Assembly (NCBI GenBank): GCA_009692155.1
Contig: SHZW01000004.1
Coordinates: 42,466-106,465 of the forward strand
From: Nitrospiraceae bacterium
Lineage (GTDB): Bacteria; Nitrospirota; Nitrospiria; Nitrospirales; Nitrospiraceae
Length of the DNA stretch: 64,000 nt
Reading direction: 5' to 3'
Position numbers and translations under genes: made by a program
The notes under the pieces: model-generated
Databases searched by the model: none
Told to the model about the DNA's origin: nothing
What the model saw: the letters and a program-made list of their open reading frames with translations, nothing else
In this document: piece after piece, positions 19,231-29,186 of the stretch
How the letters are laid out: every line of letters begins with the position of its first letter
How positions within the stretch are numbered: the stretch's first letter is position 1

Positions 19231-19420
19231 AAGGAGCCGGGCGTTATTCCCGGAAGCGACATTGCCGGAGGAGTGGGGGACCGACCGAGCCTTTGTCAGG
19301 AAGGAAAGCGGAAACTGACCGAGTCTGCGATGGAATTTCCGAAGGCTTCCGCCTGACAAAGGCCGGAAGGGTCACTCCGGGAGGCGCAGGAGCGGAGGGA
19401 ACAACGCCCGAATCCGGTTC
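19231..19420. repeat. Long inverted-repeat (MITE-like or cruciform) element
   Basis: Outer arms GGGCGTTATTCCC (19239-19251) and GGGAACAACGCCC (19397-19409) are complements with one mismatch. Inner arms GCCTTTGTCAGG (about 19289-19300) and CCTGACAAAGGC (about 19352-19363) are exact complements, and CCGGAG/CTCCGG pair between them. The element ends directly at the ahcY stop codon. No coding capacity is visible. Confidence 0.65.
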
Positions 19421-20806
<1,386 letters not shown>

Positions 20807-21958
20807 TTAAAGGCCTGCTTCCTTGGCCAGGATTTTTGCCTTGTCGGTCTTTTCCCAGGTGAAGCCCGGCTCGTTGCGGCCGAAGTGCCCGTAGGCTGCG
20901 GTCGCCCGGTAGATGGGCCGGCGCAGCTTGAGATATTCGATGATGCCGCGCGGGGTCATGGGGAAGTGTTTGCGGACGAGCTTGTCGATCAGTTCAATCT
21001 CGACGTTTTCGGTATCCTTCGTATGGATCAGGATCGAGACCGGGTCGGCCACGCCGATGGCGTAGGCGAGCTGGATCTCGCACTTGTCGGACAATCCTGC
21101 CGCGACGATGTTCTTGGCGATGTAGCGGGCCATGTAGGAGGCCGAGCGGTCCACCTTGCTGGGGTCCTTCCCTGAAAACGCCCCGCCGCCGTGGCTGCCC
21201 ACGCCGCCGTAGGTGTCCACGATGATCTTGCGTCCGGTGAGGCCCGTGTCGCCCATCGGCCCGCCGACGACGAACCGGCCGGTCGGATTGATATGGTACT
21301 TCACGCTGACCGGATCGAAGATGCCCTTGGGCATGACCGGCTTGATGACCTTCTCGATGATGTCCTTCTCGATCTTCTTGTTGGTCACGTTGTCCATGTG
21401 CTGGGTGGAGACGACGATGGTGTCCACGCGGGCCGGCCTGCCGTCGCGGTATTCGATGGTGACTTGCGACTTGCCGTCCGGCAGGACCCAGGGCAGGATT
21501 TTTTTCTTCCGCACTTCCGCCAGCCGGCGGGTCAACCGATGCGCCAGCACGATCGGCAGGGGCATGAGCTCGTCGGTCTCGTTCGTGGCGTAGCCGAACA
21601 TCAAACCCTGGTCGCCGGCGCCGCCTGAGTCCACGCCCTGGGCGATGTCCGATGACTGGTTATGGATCGCGGTCAGGATCGAGCAGGTATGGTAGTCGAA
21701 GCCCCAGCGCGCGTCTGTGTAGCCCACGTCCTTGATGATGCTGCGGACCAGGTCGGGAATTTCAACATACGCCTTGGTGGAAATCTCCCCGGCGACGAAG
21801 GCGATGCCGGTGGTCAGGACGGTCTCGCAGGCGACCCGGCTGAACTTATCCTGGGACAGCATGGCGTCCAGGATGCCGTCGGAAATCTGATCGGCGATCT
21901 TGTCCGGATGACCTTCCGTGACCGATTCGGACGTGAATAGGTAATTTTTGTGGGCCAT
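20807..21958 (-). CDS. metK: S-adenosylmethionine synthase
   Basis: 383 residues, the usual length. Signature blocks: [20 protein letters not shown] near the N-terminus (ATP and methionine site), [12 protein letters not shown], and the P-loop-like [17 protein letters not shown]. It makes SAM from methionine and ATP. AAGGAG stands before the ATG. The product feeds the many SAM users nearby, including HpnH and the B12 radical SAM enzyme. I looked for a SAM riboswitch in the leader and did not find a match. Confidence 0.98.
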   Translation of the reverse strand: MAHKNYLFTSESVTEGHPDKIADQISDGILDAMLSQDKFSRVACETVLTTGIAFVAGEISTKAYVEIPDLVRSIIKDVGYTDARWGFDYHTCSILTAIHNQSSDIAQGVDSGGAGDQGLMFGYATNETDELMPLPIVLAHRLTRRLAEVRKKKILPWVLPDGKSQVTIEYRDGRPARVDTIVVSTQHMDNVTNKKIEKDIIEKVIKPVMPKGIFDPVSVKYHINPTGRFVVGGPMGDTGLTGRKIIVDTYGGVGSHGGGAFSGKDPSKVDRSASYMARYIAKNIVAAGLSDKCEIQLAYAIGVADPVSILIHTKDTENVEIELIDKLVRKHFPMTPRGIIEYLKLRRPIYRATAAYGHFGRNEPGFTWEKTDKAKILAKEAGL

Positions 21959-22045
21959 GGAGTCTCCTTGGATACCTTGCTATCAGTTGAACGTGCTGTC
22001 CTGCGGCGGGAATTCGATGCCAACTGGAAGCAGCTTGTGAGGGAC

Positions 22046-22074
22046 ATTTTCGCCGCTAAGTGCTGATTTGTCAA
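22046..22074 (-). promoter_or_regulatory. Candidate metK promoter
   Basis: On the minus strand TTGACA is followed after 17 bases by GAAAAT, about 90 bases before the metK start. The -10 box is only a partial match. Confidence 0.4.
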
Positions 22075-22120
22075 TGAGAAATCTGTGTTTTTTGACCGGA
22101 AAGCGAGCATGGGCGCTGGC

Positions 22121-22150
22121 TTGACAGTGTTTCGAAGCGGCGTGTAGGAT
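22121..22150 (+). promoter_or_regulatory. Sigma-70 promoter for the resB-like gene
   Basis: TTGACA, an 18-base spacer and TAGGAT, with a predicted start near 22157. It is divergent from the metK promoter, about 50 bases apart. Confidence 0.6.
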
Positions 22151-22163
22151 GCTCTATCTTTTT

Positions 22164-22206
22164 GCGGGCTTTTTACGGGCTTTCTAAGGGCTTTCAAGGG
22201 CTTGGA
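22164..22206. repeat. GGGCTTT tandem repeat in the resB leader
   Basis: Four imperfect units, GGGCTTTTTAC, GGGCTTTCTAA, GGGCTTTCAA and GGGCTTGGA, follow each other just after the predicted transcription start. The rest of the 341-base metK-resB gap holds the two promoters and no gene. Confidence 0.6.
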
Positions 22207-22299
22207 CGGTTTTTGAGCCTGCCGTGGGTGCCTGCCGGTTTCAAAACCAAGCATGCGTGAACCTGAGGCGTTGCCAGAGACTTGGAAGGGCAGTATCTG

Positions 22300-22953
22300 A
22301 TGAGCGGTAAATCCGAAGCCGTGAACGGGCAGTCGGCTCCCCCATCGGTTCCACGGGCGGCCCCCGGCCCTGGGATTGGCTGGAACGAGGTCAAGGCCGA
22401 GCTGATCGAGTTTTTCTCCTCGATCAAGCTCGCGATGTCCATGTTCCTGATCATCGCGGTGGCCGCCACGATCGGCACCGTGATCCAACAGAACGAGCGG
22501 GCCGACGTCTACATCAAGGAATACGGCGAGGAGGCCTACCGCTGGTTCATACGGCTGGGCTGGACGGACATCTATCACACCTGGTACTTCACGAGCCTGC
22601 TCGCGCTCCTCTGCATCAACTCGCTGACCTGTTTCCGTCAGCGGTTCCCCGGCATCTGGCGCTCCATGCACCAGGACAAGGTGAGCGTGCAACTGCCCTT
22701 CATCAAGAATCTGAAGCAGACGGTGGAGATTCCGGTGGCCGGCACCAAGGAAGGGGTGTCGAAGGGCATCGTCCAGTACCTGGCCGAGAAGGGCTACATG
22801 GTCCTGGCGAAGAACGAGCCGGGCGAAGCGACGCTCTACGCGACGAAGGGCATCATGGGTAGAGTAGGCGCGCACATGGCGCACCTGAGCGCCACGGTGA
22901 TCGTGACCGGCGGGCTGATCGGAAGCCTGTATGGGCCTGACTATAAGCTATAG
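22300..22953 (+). CDS. ResB-like cytochrome c biogenesis protein, shortened
   Basis: 217 residues from the ATG at 22300. Three membrane helices are visible: SIKLAMSMFLIIAVAATIG, WYFTSLLALLCINSLTCF and AHMAHLSATVIVTGGLIGSL, with the ResB-type sequence ...RQRFPGIWR. ResB/CcsB proteins normally reach 400 residues or more, with a large periplasmic domain and a fourth helix, and these are absent. The stop codon lies within a TATGGCT-type array (after GPDYKL), so the array may have replaced the 3' part. ResB, with ResC, carries heme to apocytochromes; whether this form works is open. Confidence 0.72.
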   Translation: MSGKSEAVNGQSAPPSVPRAAPGPGIGWNEVKAELIEFFSSIKLAMSMFLIIAVAATIGTVIQQNERADVYIKEYGEEAYRWFIRLGWTDIYHTWYFTSLLALLCINSLTCFRQRFPGIWRSMHQDKVSVQLPFIKNLKQTVEIPVAGTKEGVSKGIVQYLAEKGYMVLAKNEPGEATLYATKGIMGRVGAHMAHLSATVIVTGGLIGSLYGPDYKL

Positions 22954-23010
22954 GCTATTAGCTCTTCGCCTCCGGCTATAGGCTATAAGCCATTTGCCAT
23001 ATGCTCTTTA
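22940..23010. repeat. TATGGCT-type 7-bp array (copy at the resB 3' end)
   Basis: CTATAAGCTATAGGCTATTA then GCTCTTC, followed by GGCTATAGGCTATAAGCCAT and TTGCCATATGCTCTT. Both halves read in the same orientation, like the right arm of the array at 4404-4498. The first half supplies the last codons and stop of the resB-like gene. Confidence 0.75.
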
Positions 23011-23022
23011 CAGTGATCTGAT

Positions 23023-23637
23023 ATGGCCGACGACATCATGACAGGACAATCGCAGCAGGAGGCGGAAGCGCCCAAGAAGGGCAACCGGCTGGTCGTCACG
23101 TTTGTTGCGGTAGCGGTGCTGGTGGCGGTGTTCGGCATCGTCTGGCTGCAGAGCTCCAAATACGAGCCGCCCAAGGTCGGAAAAATCGCGCCGGAGTTTG
23201 CGCTTGTGGATCTGGACGACAAGCCGGTCCGCCTCTCGGATTACCGCGGCAAGGCGGTCTTTTTGAATTTCTGGGCCACCTGGTGCAAGCCCTGCAAGGA
23301 AGAGATGCTCTCGATGGAGGTCCTGCACAAGAATTTTGCGAAGGACGGGCTGGTAGTTCTGGCGGTGAGCATCGACCGCGTGACGACGACCAAGGACATC
23401 CCGCCCTTCATCAAGAGCATGAACCTGTCATTCCCGGTCCTGATCGATTCCTGGGGCAAGACCGACATGCCCTACAAGCGCATGGGCGTGCCCGAAACCT
23501 TCATCATCGATCAGGAGGGCGTGATCCGCGAAATCGTCATTGGCCCGCGGGACTGGACGAGGCTGGATGGGCTGGGTGTTCTCACGGGCTTGCTCAAGGT
23601 TATCCCTAAGACCGTCAAGGTCGTTCCTTCCACGTAA
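23023..23637 (+). CDS. Membrane-anchored thioredoxin-like protein (TlpA/ResA type)
   Basis: 204 residues with one N-terminal helix (RLVVTFVAVAVLVAVFGIVWL) and a periplasmic thioredoxin domain holding the active site WATWCKPCKEE. The segments GKIAPEFALVDLDDKPVRLSDYRGK and GVPETFIIDQEGVI are typical of ResA/TlpA. It would reduce the CxxCH cysteines of apocytochrome c before heme attachment, drawing electrons from CcdA encoded downstream. A second thioredoxin of the same kind follows. Confidence 0.88.
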   Translation: MADDIMTGQSQQEAEAPKKGNRLVVTFVAVAVLVAVFGIVWLQSSKYEPPKVGKIAPEFALVDLDDKPVRLSDYRGKAVFLNFWATWCKPCKEEMLSMEVLHKNFAKDGLVVLAVSIDRVTTTKDIPPFIKSMNLSFPVLIDSWGKTDMPYKRMGVPETFIIDQEGVIREIVIGPRDWTRLDGLGVLTGLLKVIPKTVKVVPST

Positions 23638-23650
23638 GTACTGTCGAACC

Positions 23651-24226
23651 ATGTGGACTTCATTGTTTCGCGCAATGCTGCTGACGCTCCTGGTGACGGG
23701 CGGAGGGTGTGACACCAAGCCGTCGGACGTGGTCGCCGACGATCCACCTACTCCGGAGCCGGCGCAGGCGCCGCCCATGAAGCGCGGCGTGCTGAAAGTC
23801 GGTGACCAGGCGCCCAACTTCCAGTTGTACGACCTCAGTGGCAATGCCGTGACCCTCTCCGAGTACCGCGGCTCCGTGGTCTTCATCAATTTCTGGGCGA
23901 CTTGGTGCGGGCCTTGCCGCGTGGAAATGCCGGCAATGGAAGCGCTGTACAAGGCATTCGAACGGAAGGATTTTGAAATTCTGGCCATCTCGACCGACGC
24001 GCAGGGCGTCGCCGTCACGCGGCCGTTCCGGAACCAGTTGGGACTGACCTTCCAGATCCTGCACGATTCGGATTACCGGGTGGGGCTGGCCTACGGCGCG
24101 CGCACGCTACCGATAACGTTTCTGGTGGACCGGAAGGGCGTGATCACGCATCGTTACTTCGGGCCGCGGGACTGGGAAAGCCCTGAAGCAAAAGAAATCA
24201 TCCGCGCGGTGCTGAACGCGCGATAG
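23651..24226 (+). CDS. Thioredoxin-like lipoprotein (TlpA/ResA type)
   Basis: 191 residues from the ATG at 23651. The N-terminus carries a lipobox (LLVTGGGC), then a proline-rich linker (DDPPTPEPAQAPP) and a thioredoxin domain with WATWCGPCRVEM. It lies 13 bases after the other thioredoxin gene. Two paralogues suggest different partners, for example one for apocytochromes and one for other disulfide proteins, but this is inference. Confidence 0.87.
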   Translation: MWTSLFRAMLLTLLVTGGGCDTKPSDVVADDPPTPEPAQAPPMKRGVLKVGDQAPNFQLYDLSGNAVTLSEYRGSVVFINFWATWCGPCRVEMPAMEALYKAFERKDFEILAISTDAQGVAVTRPFRNQLGLTFQILHDSDYRVGLAYGARTLPITFLVDRKGVITHRYFGPRDWESPEAKEIIRAVLNAR

Positions 24227-24416
24227 CAGCGCTCGCGCACGCGGTTTGGGGATAACCTCGCCGCTTCCCTCAAAGAAAAAGAGAGAAGCGCTTCGCTCAC
24301 CCGTCGCATTCTTCCCCGTGCCATACGCACATCGGTTGCGCAACCGGCCGGGACGATCCTCTATGAACATCCACAAAGAATAAGTTATTGTTCATCCAGT
24401 GATGTAGACTGAGAAC

Positions 24417-25160
24417 ATGGACTCGCTGAATCAGATTGGACTGTTCGCGGCGTTCTCGGCAGGACTGCTGTCGTTCGTGTCGCCCTGCGTGCTACCGCTC
24501 GTGCCGTCCTATATTTCCTATATCAGCGGGCTCTCGATCGAGCAGTTGTCGAATCCGGAGGAGCGGAGCCACTTTCGCAAGGAAATTATCGTCAATTCGC
24601 TTCTGTTCATCGCGGGATTTTCAGCTGTCTTTATCTCATTCGGCGCCTCGGCCAGCCTGGTCGGCCAGATGCTGATCACGTATCAGGACTTTGTGCGGAA
24701 ACTCGGCGGGGTGCTGATCATCATCTTCGGGCTCTACCTGCTGGGCGTCTTGAATCTGAGCTTTCTGGCCACGGAGAAACGGTTTCATTTCAAGAGCCGG
24801 CCGGCCGGTTATCTGGGCTCGGTGCTCGTCGGTGTGGCCTTCGCGGCCGGATGGACGCCCTGCGTGGGGCCGGTGTTGGGGACGATTCTGCTCTACGCCA
24901 GCACGACCGATTCGCTATTGAACGGCGTGTCGCTGCTCTCGGCCTATTCCTTCGGATTGGGCTTGCCTCTGTTCCTGACGGCGCTGGGGGTGGACCGGTT
25001 TCTGGCCTACTTCAAACAGGTGCGGGTTTATCTCTGGGGCGTGTCGGCGGTGTGCGGAGTATTCCTGATCACGGTGGGTGTACTGATTTACGTCAATTCG
25101 CTTACCATTATTACAAGTTTCCTCGAACAACATGGAATTGGCTGGTATTTAGGGCAGTAG
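24417..25160 (+). CDS. ccdA: CcdA-type cytochrome c biogenesis protein (DsbD membrane domain)
   Basis: 247 residues with six predicted membrane helices. The paired cysteines of the electron relay sit in LSFVSPCVLPLVPSYISY and AAGWTPCVGPVLG, the CcdA signatures. It moves reducing power from cytoplasmic thioredoxin across the membrane to the periplasmic TlpA/ResA proteins encoded just upstream. No CcsA/ResC is found in the window. Confidence 0.93.
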   Translation: MDSLNQIGLFAAFSAGLLSFVSPCVLPLVPSYISYISGLSIEQLSNPEERSHFRKEIIVNSLLFIAGFSAVFISFGASASLVGQMLITYQDFVRKLGGVLIIIFGLYLLGVLNLSFLATEKRFHFKSRPAGYLGSVLVGVAFAAGWTPCVGPVLGTILLYASTTDSLLNGVSLLSAYSFGLGLPLFLTALGVDRFLAYFKQVRVYLWGVSAVCGVFLITVGVLIYVNSLTIITSFLEQHGIGWYLGQ

Positions 25161-25319
25161 GAGCGAGCTACGGCAGGGTTTCTCCCAACTGCGCGCTCTT
25201 TTTCACCCGCCCACCCCAGGCGCGCCGAGACGCGTCCTTTCCCCGTGGCGAGCACATTCCGATCGTGCGCGTTGCGTGAGCACGCGAGTCAACCAGGGAG
25301 CCTGTTCACAGAAGCGCGA

Positions 25320-26186
25320 TTAACGGAATGCAGGAGTGGGAGCTGCTGCAGTCGGCGCGGTCGATTGCGGTTGGCGTGTGACGCTCGCGGTCGTGGCGGT
25401 GGAACCGTTTGTCGTGATGGGGGAGGCAACCGTCGTCGGTTCGGATGGCCGGCTGTTCAGCTTGGCCATCAGTTTTCGGCTGTCTGATTGGAATTTGTTG
25501 CCGGGGTACCGTTCGTTGAGCGCGGTCAGCGAGTCTTTGGCCCAGTCCCCCAACGCCAGCTCGCTGTAGGACTGCGCCAGGTAGTACAGGGATTCCTGGA
25601 CGATCTCTTCGAGATCCGGATAGTCCTTGACGATCGATTCAAAGCGGTTGGCGGCCGCCAGATAGGACTCGCGCCGGTAATAAAATTTTCCGATGAACAT
25701 CGCGTTCTGGGCCATGAATGTATGGCAGGCTTTAATTTTCTCCCGCGCGTCGGATTCCCACTGGCTGCCAGGAAACTCTACCAGGAGCTTGTTGAGCGCC
25801 GCCAGCGCCATGGTGACGGGGCTGGCGTCGCGGTCAAAGGTCTTGACCAGCATATAATGGCTTTCGCCCAGCCGGTACTGCGCGTAGGGCGCCAGCGCGT
25901 GGATCTTGTGCAAATCCAGGAAGTGCTGATACTCGATGATCGCTTCCGCGTAATCTTCCTTCTCGAAAAAGGACTCGGCCCGCTTGATGATGACGTTGGG
26001 ATCGTAGTTCTTCTCGATCGTATCGCCGATGAAGATCTGTTCGTCGGTGGCGCCGAGGGATTGATCGCCGGTGGCCGGCTTCGGTTTGCTGGCGCACCCG
26101 TTCCCTGCGCTCAGGGCCAGGGCGGCCAGCAGCGCCAGAGACACGGATAGCGCGCGCGATGGGATGATGGGAATTGTGATCATCAT
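25320..26186 (-). CDS. bamD: Outer membrane assembly lipoprotein BamD
   Basis: 288 residues with signal peptide and lipobox (ALSAGNGC). TPR units follow (AESFFEKEDYAEAIIEYQHFLDLH, ALAALNKLLVEFPGSQWESDAREKI, ANRFESIVKDYPDLEEIVQESLYYLAQSY), the BamD/YfiO pattern, and then a Thr/Ala/Pro-rich tail not usual in BamD. It is part of the BAM complex that inserts beta-barrel proteins into the outer membrane. AGGGTGA lies before the double ATG start. Divergent from fabH. Confidence 0.88.
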   Translation of the reverse strand: MMITIPIIPSRALSVSLALLAALALSAGNGCASKPKPATGDQSLGATDEQIFIGDTIEKNYDPNVIIKRAESFFEKEDYAEAIIEYQHFLDLHKIHALAPYAQYRLGESHYMLVKTFDRDASPVTMALAALNKLLVEFPGSQWESDAREKIKACHTFMAQNAMFIGKFYYRRESYLAAANRFESIVKDYPDLEEIVQESLYYLAQSYSELALGDWAKDSLTALNERYPGNKFQSDSRKLMAKLNSRPSEPTTVASPITTNGSTATTASVTRQPQSTAPTAAAPTPAFR

Positions 26187-26351
26187 GTTTCACCCTAGCA
26201 AATCGCCTGCATAAATTCAACCGAGGCGGGAGAATTAACCGTTTGTTTACACGCGGGCGGCGCGGCGCCATTGACGCCTTCAGGGTGGGCTCCTATAATC
26301 CGCACTCGTCGACGCGGAAGTTGTGTTCGCGCCCTATGGTTGGAGGGGAAC

Positions 26352-27344
26352 GTGCGGCGCAGCAGGATAATCGGGACCGGGTCCTACCTGCCCAGCCGGG
26401 TGGTGGGGAACGAGGAAGTCAGCCGCCCGCTCCGGTTGAACGCTGAGGCGATCGAGCGGCGCACCGGCATCCGGACGCGCCGCTGGGCGGCGGAGGACGA
26501 AGCCTCGTCCGATCTGGCCGAGCAGGCGGCCCGGCGGGCCTGCGAGGCCGCAGGCGTCAGCCCCGAGTCGGTGGACGCGATTCTGCTCTCGACCACGTCG
26601 CCCGACATGACGTTTCCGTCCACGGCCTGCCTGCTGCAGCAACGCCTCCATGCGCCACGCGCGGCGGCGTTCGATGTGGGGGCCTCCTGTTCGGGATTTT
26701 TGTACGGGTTGTCCATGGCGGACGCCTTTCTTCGCAGCGGGCAGTATCGCCGCTGCCTGGTGGTGGCGGCAGAGGTGAAATCGCGGTTTTTGGATCCGTC
26801 GGATGAAGCCACGGCGATTCTGTTCGGCGACGGCGCCGGCGCCGCGCTGGTGACGGTTGAAGAGGTGTCGGGGCCGGCGGCGCCCGGCATTCTGGGCGTC
26901 CGGCTCTACGCGGACGGCAGCCGCTACGGGATGATCAGCATGCCGGCCGGCGGATCGAGAAAGCCGGCCAGTCCGGAGACGGTGCGGGCGCATGAACACA
27001 CCATCCGCATTCAGGGGGTCCCTTTGTTTCGTGTGGCGGTGAAGCGGTTGGCGGAGGCGGTGGCGGAGACGCTCAAGGAATTCGGGGTCGGGGTATCCGA
27101 TATCGGGCGGGTGGTGTTTCATCAGGCGAACGGGCGGCTGCTGTCCGCCGTGCTGGAGCGCCTGAAGATGCCGTCGGAAAAAATGTATTCGGTGCTCGAG
27201 CGATTCGGCAACACGTCGTCGGCGTCGTTACCCATCGCGCTGGACTACGCGGTGCGCGAGGAACGGATTGTGCCCGGTGAACTGGTGCTGCTCGGCACCT
27301 TCGGCGGAGGGCTGACCTGGGCGACGTCACTCGTCAAGTGGTAA
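26352..27344 (+). CDS. fabH: Beta-ketoacyl-ACP synthase III
   Basis: 330 residues from a GTG with GGAGGGG just upstream; the open frame extends 27 codons further but without conservation. The catalytic triad is Cys113 (GASCSGFLYGL), His257 (VFHQANGRLL) and Asn287 (RFGNTSSASLP). It condenses acetyl-CoA with malonyl-ACP to begin fatty acid synthesis. No other fab gene is adjacent; fabI is 17 kb away in the window. Confidence 0.94.
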   Translation: MRRSRIIGTGSYLPSRVVGNEEVSRPLRLNAEAIERRTGIRTRRWAAEDEASSDLAEQAARRACEAAGVSPESVDAILLSTTSPDMTFPSTACLLQQRLHAPRAAAFDVGASCSGFLYGLSMADAFLRSGQYRRCLVVAAEVKSRFLDPSDEATAILFGDGAGAALVTVEEVSGPAAPGILGVRLYADGSRYGMISMPAGGSRKPASPETVRAHEHTIRIQGVPLFRVAVKRLAEAVAETLKEFGVGVSDIGRVVFHQANGRLLSAVLERLKMPSEKMYSVLERFGNTSSASLPIALDYAVREERIVPGELVLLGTFGGGLTWATSLVKW

Positions 27345-27356
27345 ACCGCGAAGCTT

Positions 27357-27432
27357 TGAGTGCTGAGTCCTGAGTGCTGAGTCCTGAGATGAATCTCTGC
27401 AACGCATCACGGATCACGCATCACGCATAACG
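27357..27432. repeat. Two abutted 7-bp arrays: GAGTCCT and ATCACGC types
   Basis: 27357-27389 repeats GAGTGCT/GAGTCCT five times; 27411-27432 repeats CATCACG/GATCACG. Unlike most arrays in this window, the two halves are different words. The second word also occurs at 30737-30765. The array fills the fabH to DUF47 spacer. Confidence 0.75.
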
Positions 27433-27441
27433 GGAGTAACT

Positions 27442-28059
27442 ATGTTCAGCTTGATTCCAAAAGACGAGGCCTTCTTCGAGATGTTCCAGAAGGACGCCCA
27501 CAACATGGTCGAGGGCAGCCGGATGCTGAAGAGCATGATGGAGGACTACAAGAATCCGCTGGAGCAGGCCCGGCGCATCAAGGACGTCGAACACGTCGGG
27601 GACGGCATCACGCACGACATCGCCAGGAGATTGAATCAGACATTCATTACGCCGATCGATCGAGAAGATATCCACGACCTGGCCAGCGCCCTGGACGATA
27701 TTTTGGACCTGGTCGAGGCCGTTGCGGACCGTTTTGTCGTGTTCAAGGTGGCCAAGCCGACCGAGATGGCCATCAAGCTGTCCGACATCCTGTATCAGGC
27801 GTCCGTCGCCGTCGCAGCCGGCGTGGATGTGCTGGGCAAACCCCATGCCGACGTGACCGAGTGCAATGTCCGCGTGAACAGTCTCGAAAATGAAGCGGAC
27901 CGGCTGACACGCGATGCGATCTCCGCGTTGTTTGAAGACGAAAAAGATCCCGTGGCCGTAATCAAGTGGAAGGAAATTTACGAAGCCTTCGAAGAGGGCA
28001 CCGATCGCTGCGAAGACGTGGCGAATATTTTGGAACGCATCTCGCTGAAACACAGCTGA
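27442..28059 (+). CDS. DUF47 PhoU-like protein (Pit accessory)
   Basis: 205 residues, all-helical (FEMFQKDAHNMVEGSRMLKSMMEDYK, VEHVGDGITHDIARRLNQTFITPIDREDIHDLASALDDILDLVE). This is the TIGR00153/DUF47 family, related to PhoU and nearly always encoded beside Pit transporters. It probably regulates phosphate uptake by the next gene. GGGAG precedes the start. Confidence 0.88.
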   Translation: MFSLIPKDEAFFEMFQKDAHNMVEGSRMLKSMMEDYKNPLEQARRIKDVEHVGDGITHDIARRLNQTFITPIDREDIHDLASALDDILDLVEAVADRFVVFKVAKPTEMAIKLSDILYQASVAVAAGVDVLGKPHADVTECNVRVNSLENEADRLTRDAISALFEDEKDPVAVIKWKEIYEAFEEGTDRCEDVANILERISLKHS

Positions 28060-28064
28060 AGCGA

Positions 28065-28191
28065 GTGAAAGGTAAAAAGTAAAAAGTGAAAAGACCTCCA
28101 GCCCAGCCAGCGCAGAGACCATGCGATCTCTCGTGATGGACGATTACTCCCAGCACCTTTCACGTTTCACCTTTCACTTTTCACCGGTGAG
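28065..28191. repeat. GTAAAAA-type 7-bp array with inverted arms
   Basis: Left arm 28065-28093 (GTGAAAGGTAAAAAGTAAAA) and right arm 28156-28190 (CCTTTCACGTTTCACCTTTC, then ACTTTTCACC) are complementary words of period 7, separated by about 60 bases. The right arm ends at the ribosome binding site of the Pit gene. Confidence 0.8.
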
Positions 28192-28193
28192 AC

Positions 28194-29186
28194 ATGCCTG
28201 AGCTCTCCGGCATGCTCATGCTCGTCGTGGTGCTGGCGCTACTCTTCGATTTTTCGAACGGGTGGCACGACAGCGCCAATGCGATCGCCACGGTTGTCTC
28301 GACGCGGGTCTTGAGCCCGATGAAAGCCGTGCTGCTGGCCGGCGTGCTCAACATCGCCGGGGCCTTTATGTCCACTGCGGTTGCGAAGATGATTGGGACG
28401 GGCATCGTCGATCCGTCGACCGTGACGCAGGCCGTCGTGGCGTCGGCGCTGGCCGGGGCCATTGTGTGGAATCTCTGCACGCTGCTGCTCGGGCTGCCGA
28501 CCAGTTCGTCGCATGCCCTCATCGGCGGTCTGGTGGGTGCGTCCGTGCTCCACGGCGGCTGGGAGACAGTCAAGTTCTCGGGCCTGCGCTCGGTGCTGGA
28601 AGCCATGGTCATCTCGCCCCTCTGCGGATTCGCGGTTGGCCTGGGGTTGATGGTCGCCATCAGCTGGTTGTTCTTTCGCGTTCAGCGCGGTGCCGCAACG
28701 CGCCTCTTCAGCCGTCTCCAATTGATCTCCGCCAGCTTCATGGCCTTCAGTCACGGGGCCAACGACGCACAGAAAGCGATGGGGATCATCACCCTGGCGT
28801 TGTTGTCGGCCGGGCAGCTCACGAGCGGGGACGTGCCGACGTGGGTTGTCGTCTCGTGCGCCACCGCCATGGGGCTTGGCACGGCGTCAGGCGGGTGGCG
28901 GATCGTCCGGACGCTCGGCACGCGCATCGTCAAGCTGGAGCCGGTGCACGGCTTCGCGGCCGAAACCTCCGCCGCCGCGGTGCTGCTGGTGACGGCGCAC
29001 ATCGGCCTGCCGGTCAGCACGACGCATACCATTACGTCGTCGGTGATGGGTGTGGGCGCGGTGAAACGGTTATCCGCGGTGCGGTGGGGCGTGACGGCGC
29101 GGATCGTCTATGCCTGGGTCTTCACGCTGCCGGGGGCCGCGCTGGCGGCGATGCTGATCTACGCGGGGATATCGAGACTGGTTTGA
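28194..29186 (+). CDS. pit: Inorganic phosphate transporter, Pit family
   Basis: 330 residues with about ten membrane helices and the duplicated PiT signature: FDFSNGWHDSANAIATVVSTRVL near the start and FSHGANDAQKAMGIITLAL in the second half. It takes up phosphate, usually as a metal-phosphate complex with protons. Cotranscribed with the DUF47 gene. Its last 28 bases overlap the 3' end of the sensor kinase gene on the other strand. Confidence 0.94.
   Translation: MPELSGMLMLVVVLALLFDFSNGWHDSANAIATVVSTRVLSPMKAVLLAGVLNIAGAFMSTAVAKMIGTGIVDPSTVTQAVVASALAGAIVWNLCTLLLGLPTSSSHALIGGLVGASVLHGGWETVKFSGLRSVLEAMVISPLCGFAVGLGLMVAISWLFFRVQRGAATRLFSRLQLISASFMAFSHGANDAQKAMGIITLALLSAGQLTSGDVPTWVVVSCATAMGLGTASGGWRIVRTLGTRIVKLEPVHGFAAETSAAAVLLVTAHIGLPVSTTHTITSSVMGVGAVKRLSAVRWGVTARIVYAWVFTLPGAALAAMLIYAGISRLV

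Noticed and set aside
21959..22299. SAM or SAH riboswitch before metK
   Set aside because: I compared the leader with SAM-I/SAM-II and SAH-type core sequences and saw no match; a covariance model search would settle it.
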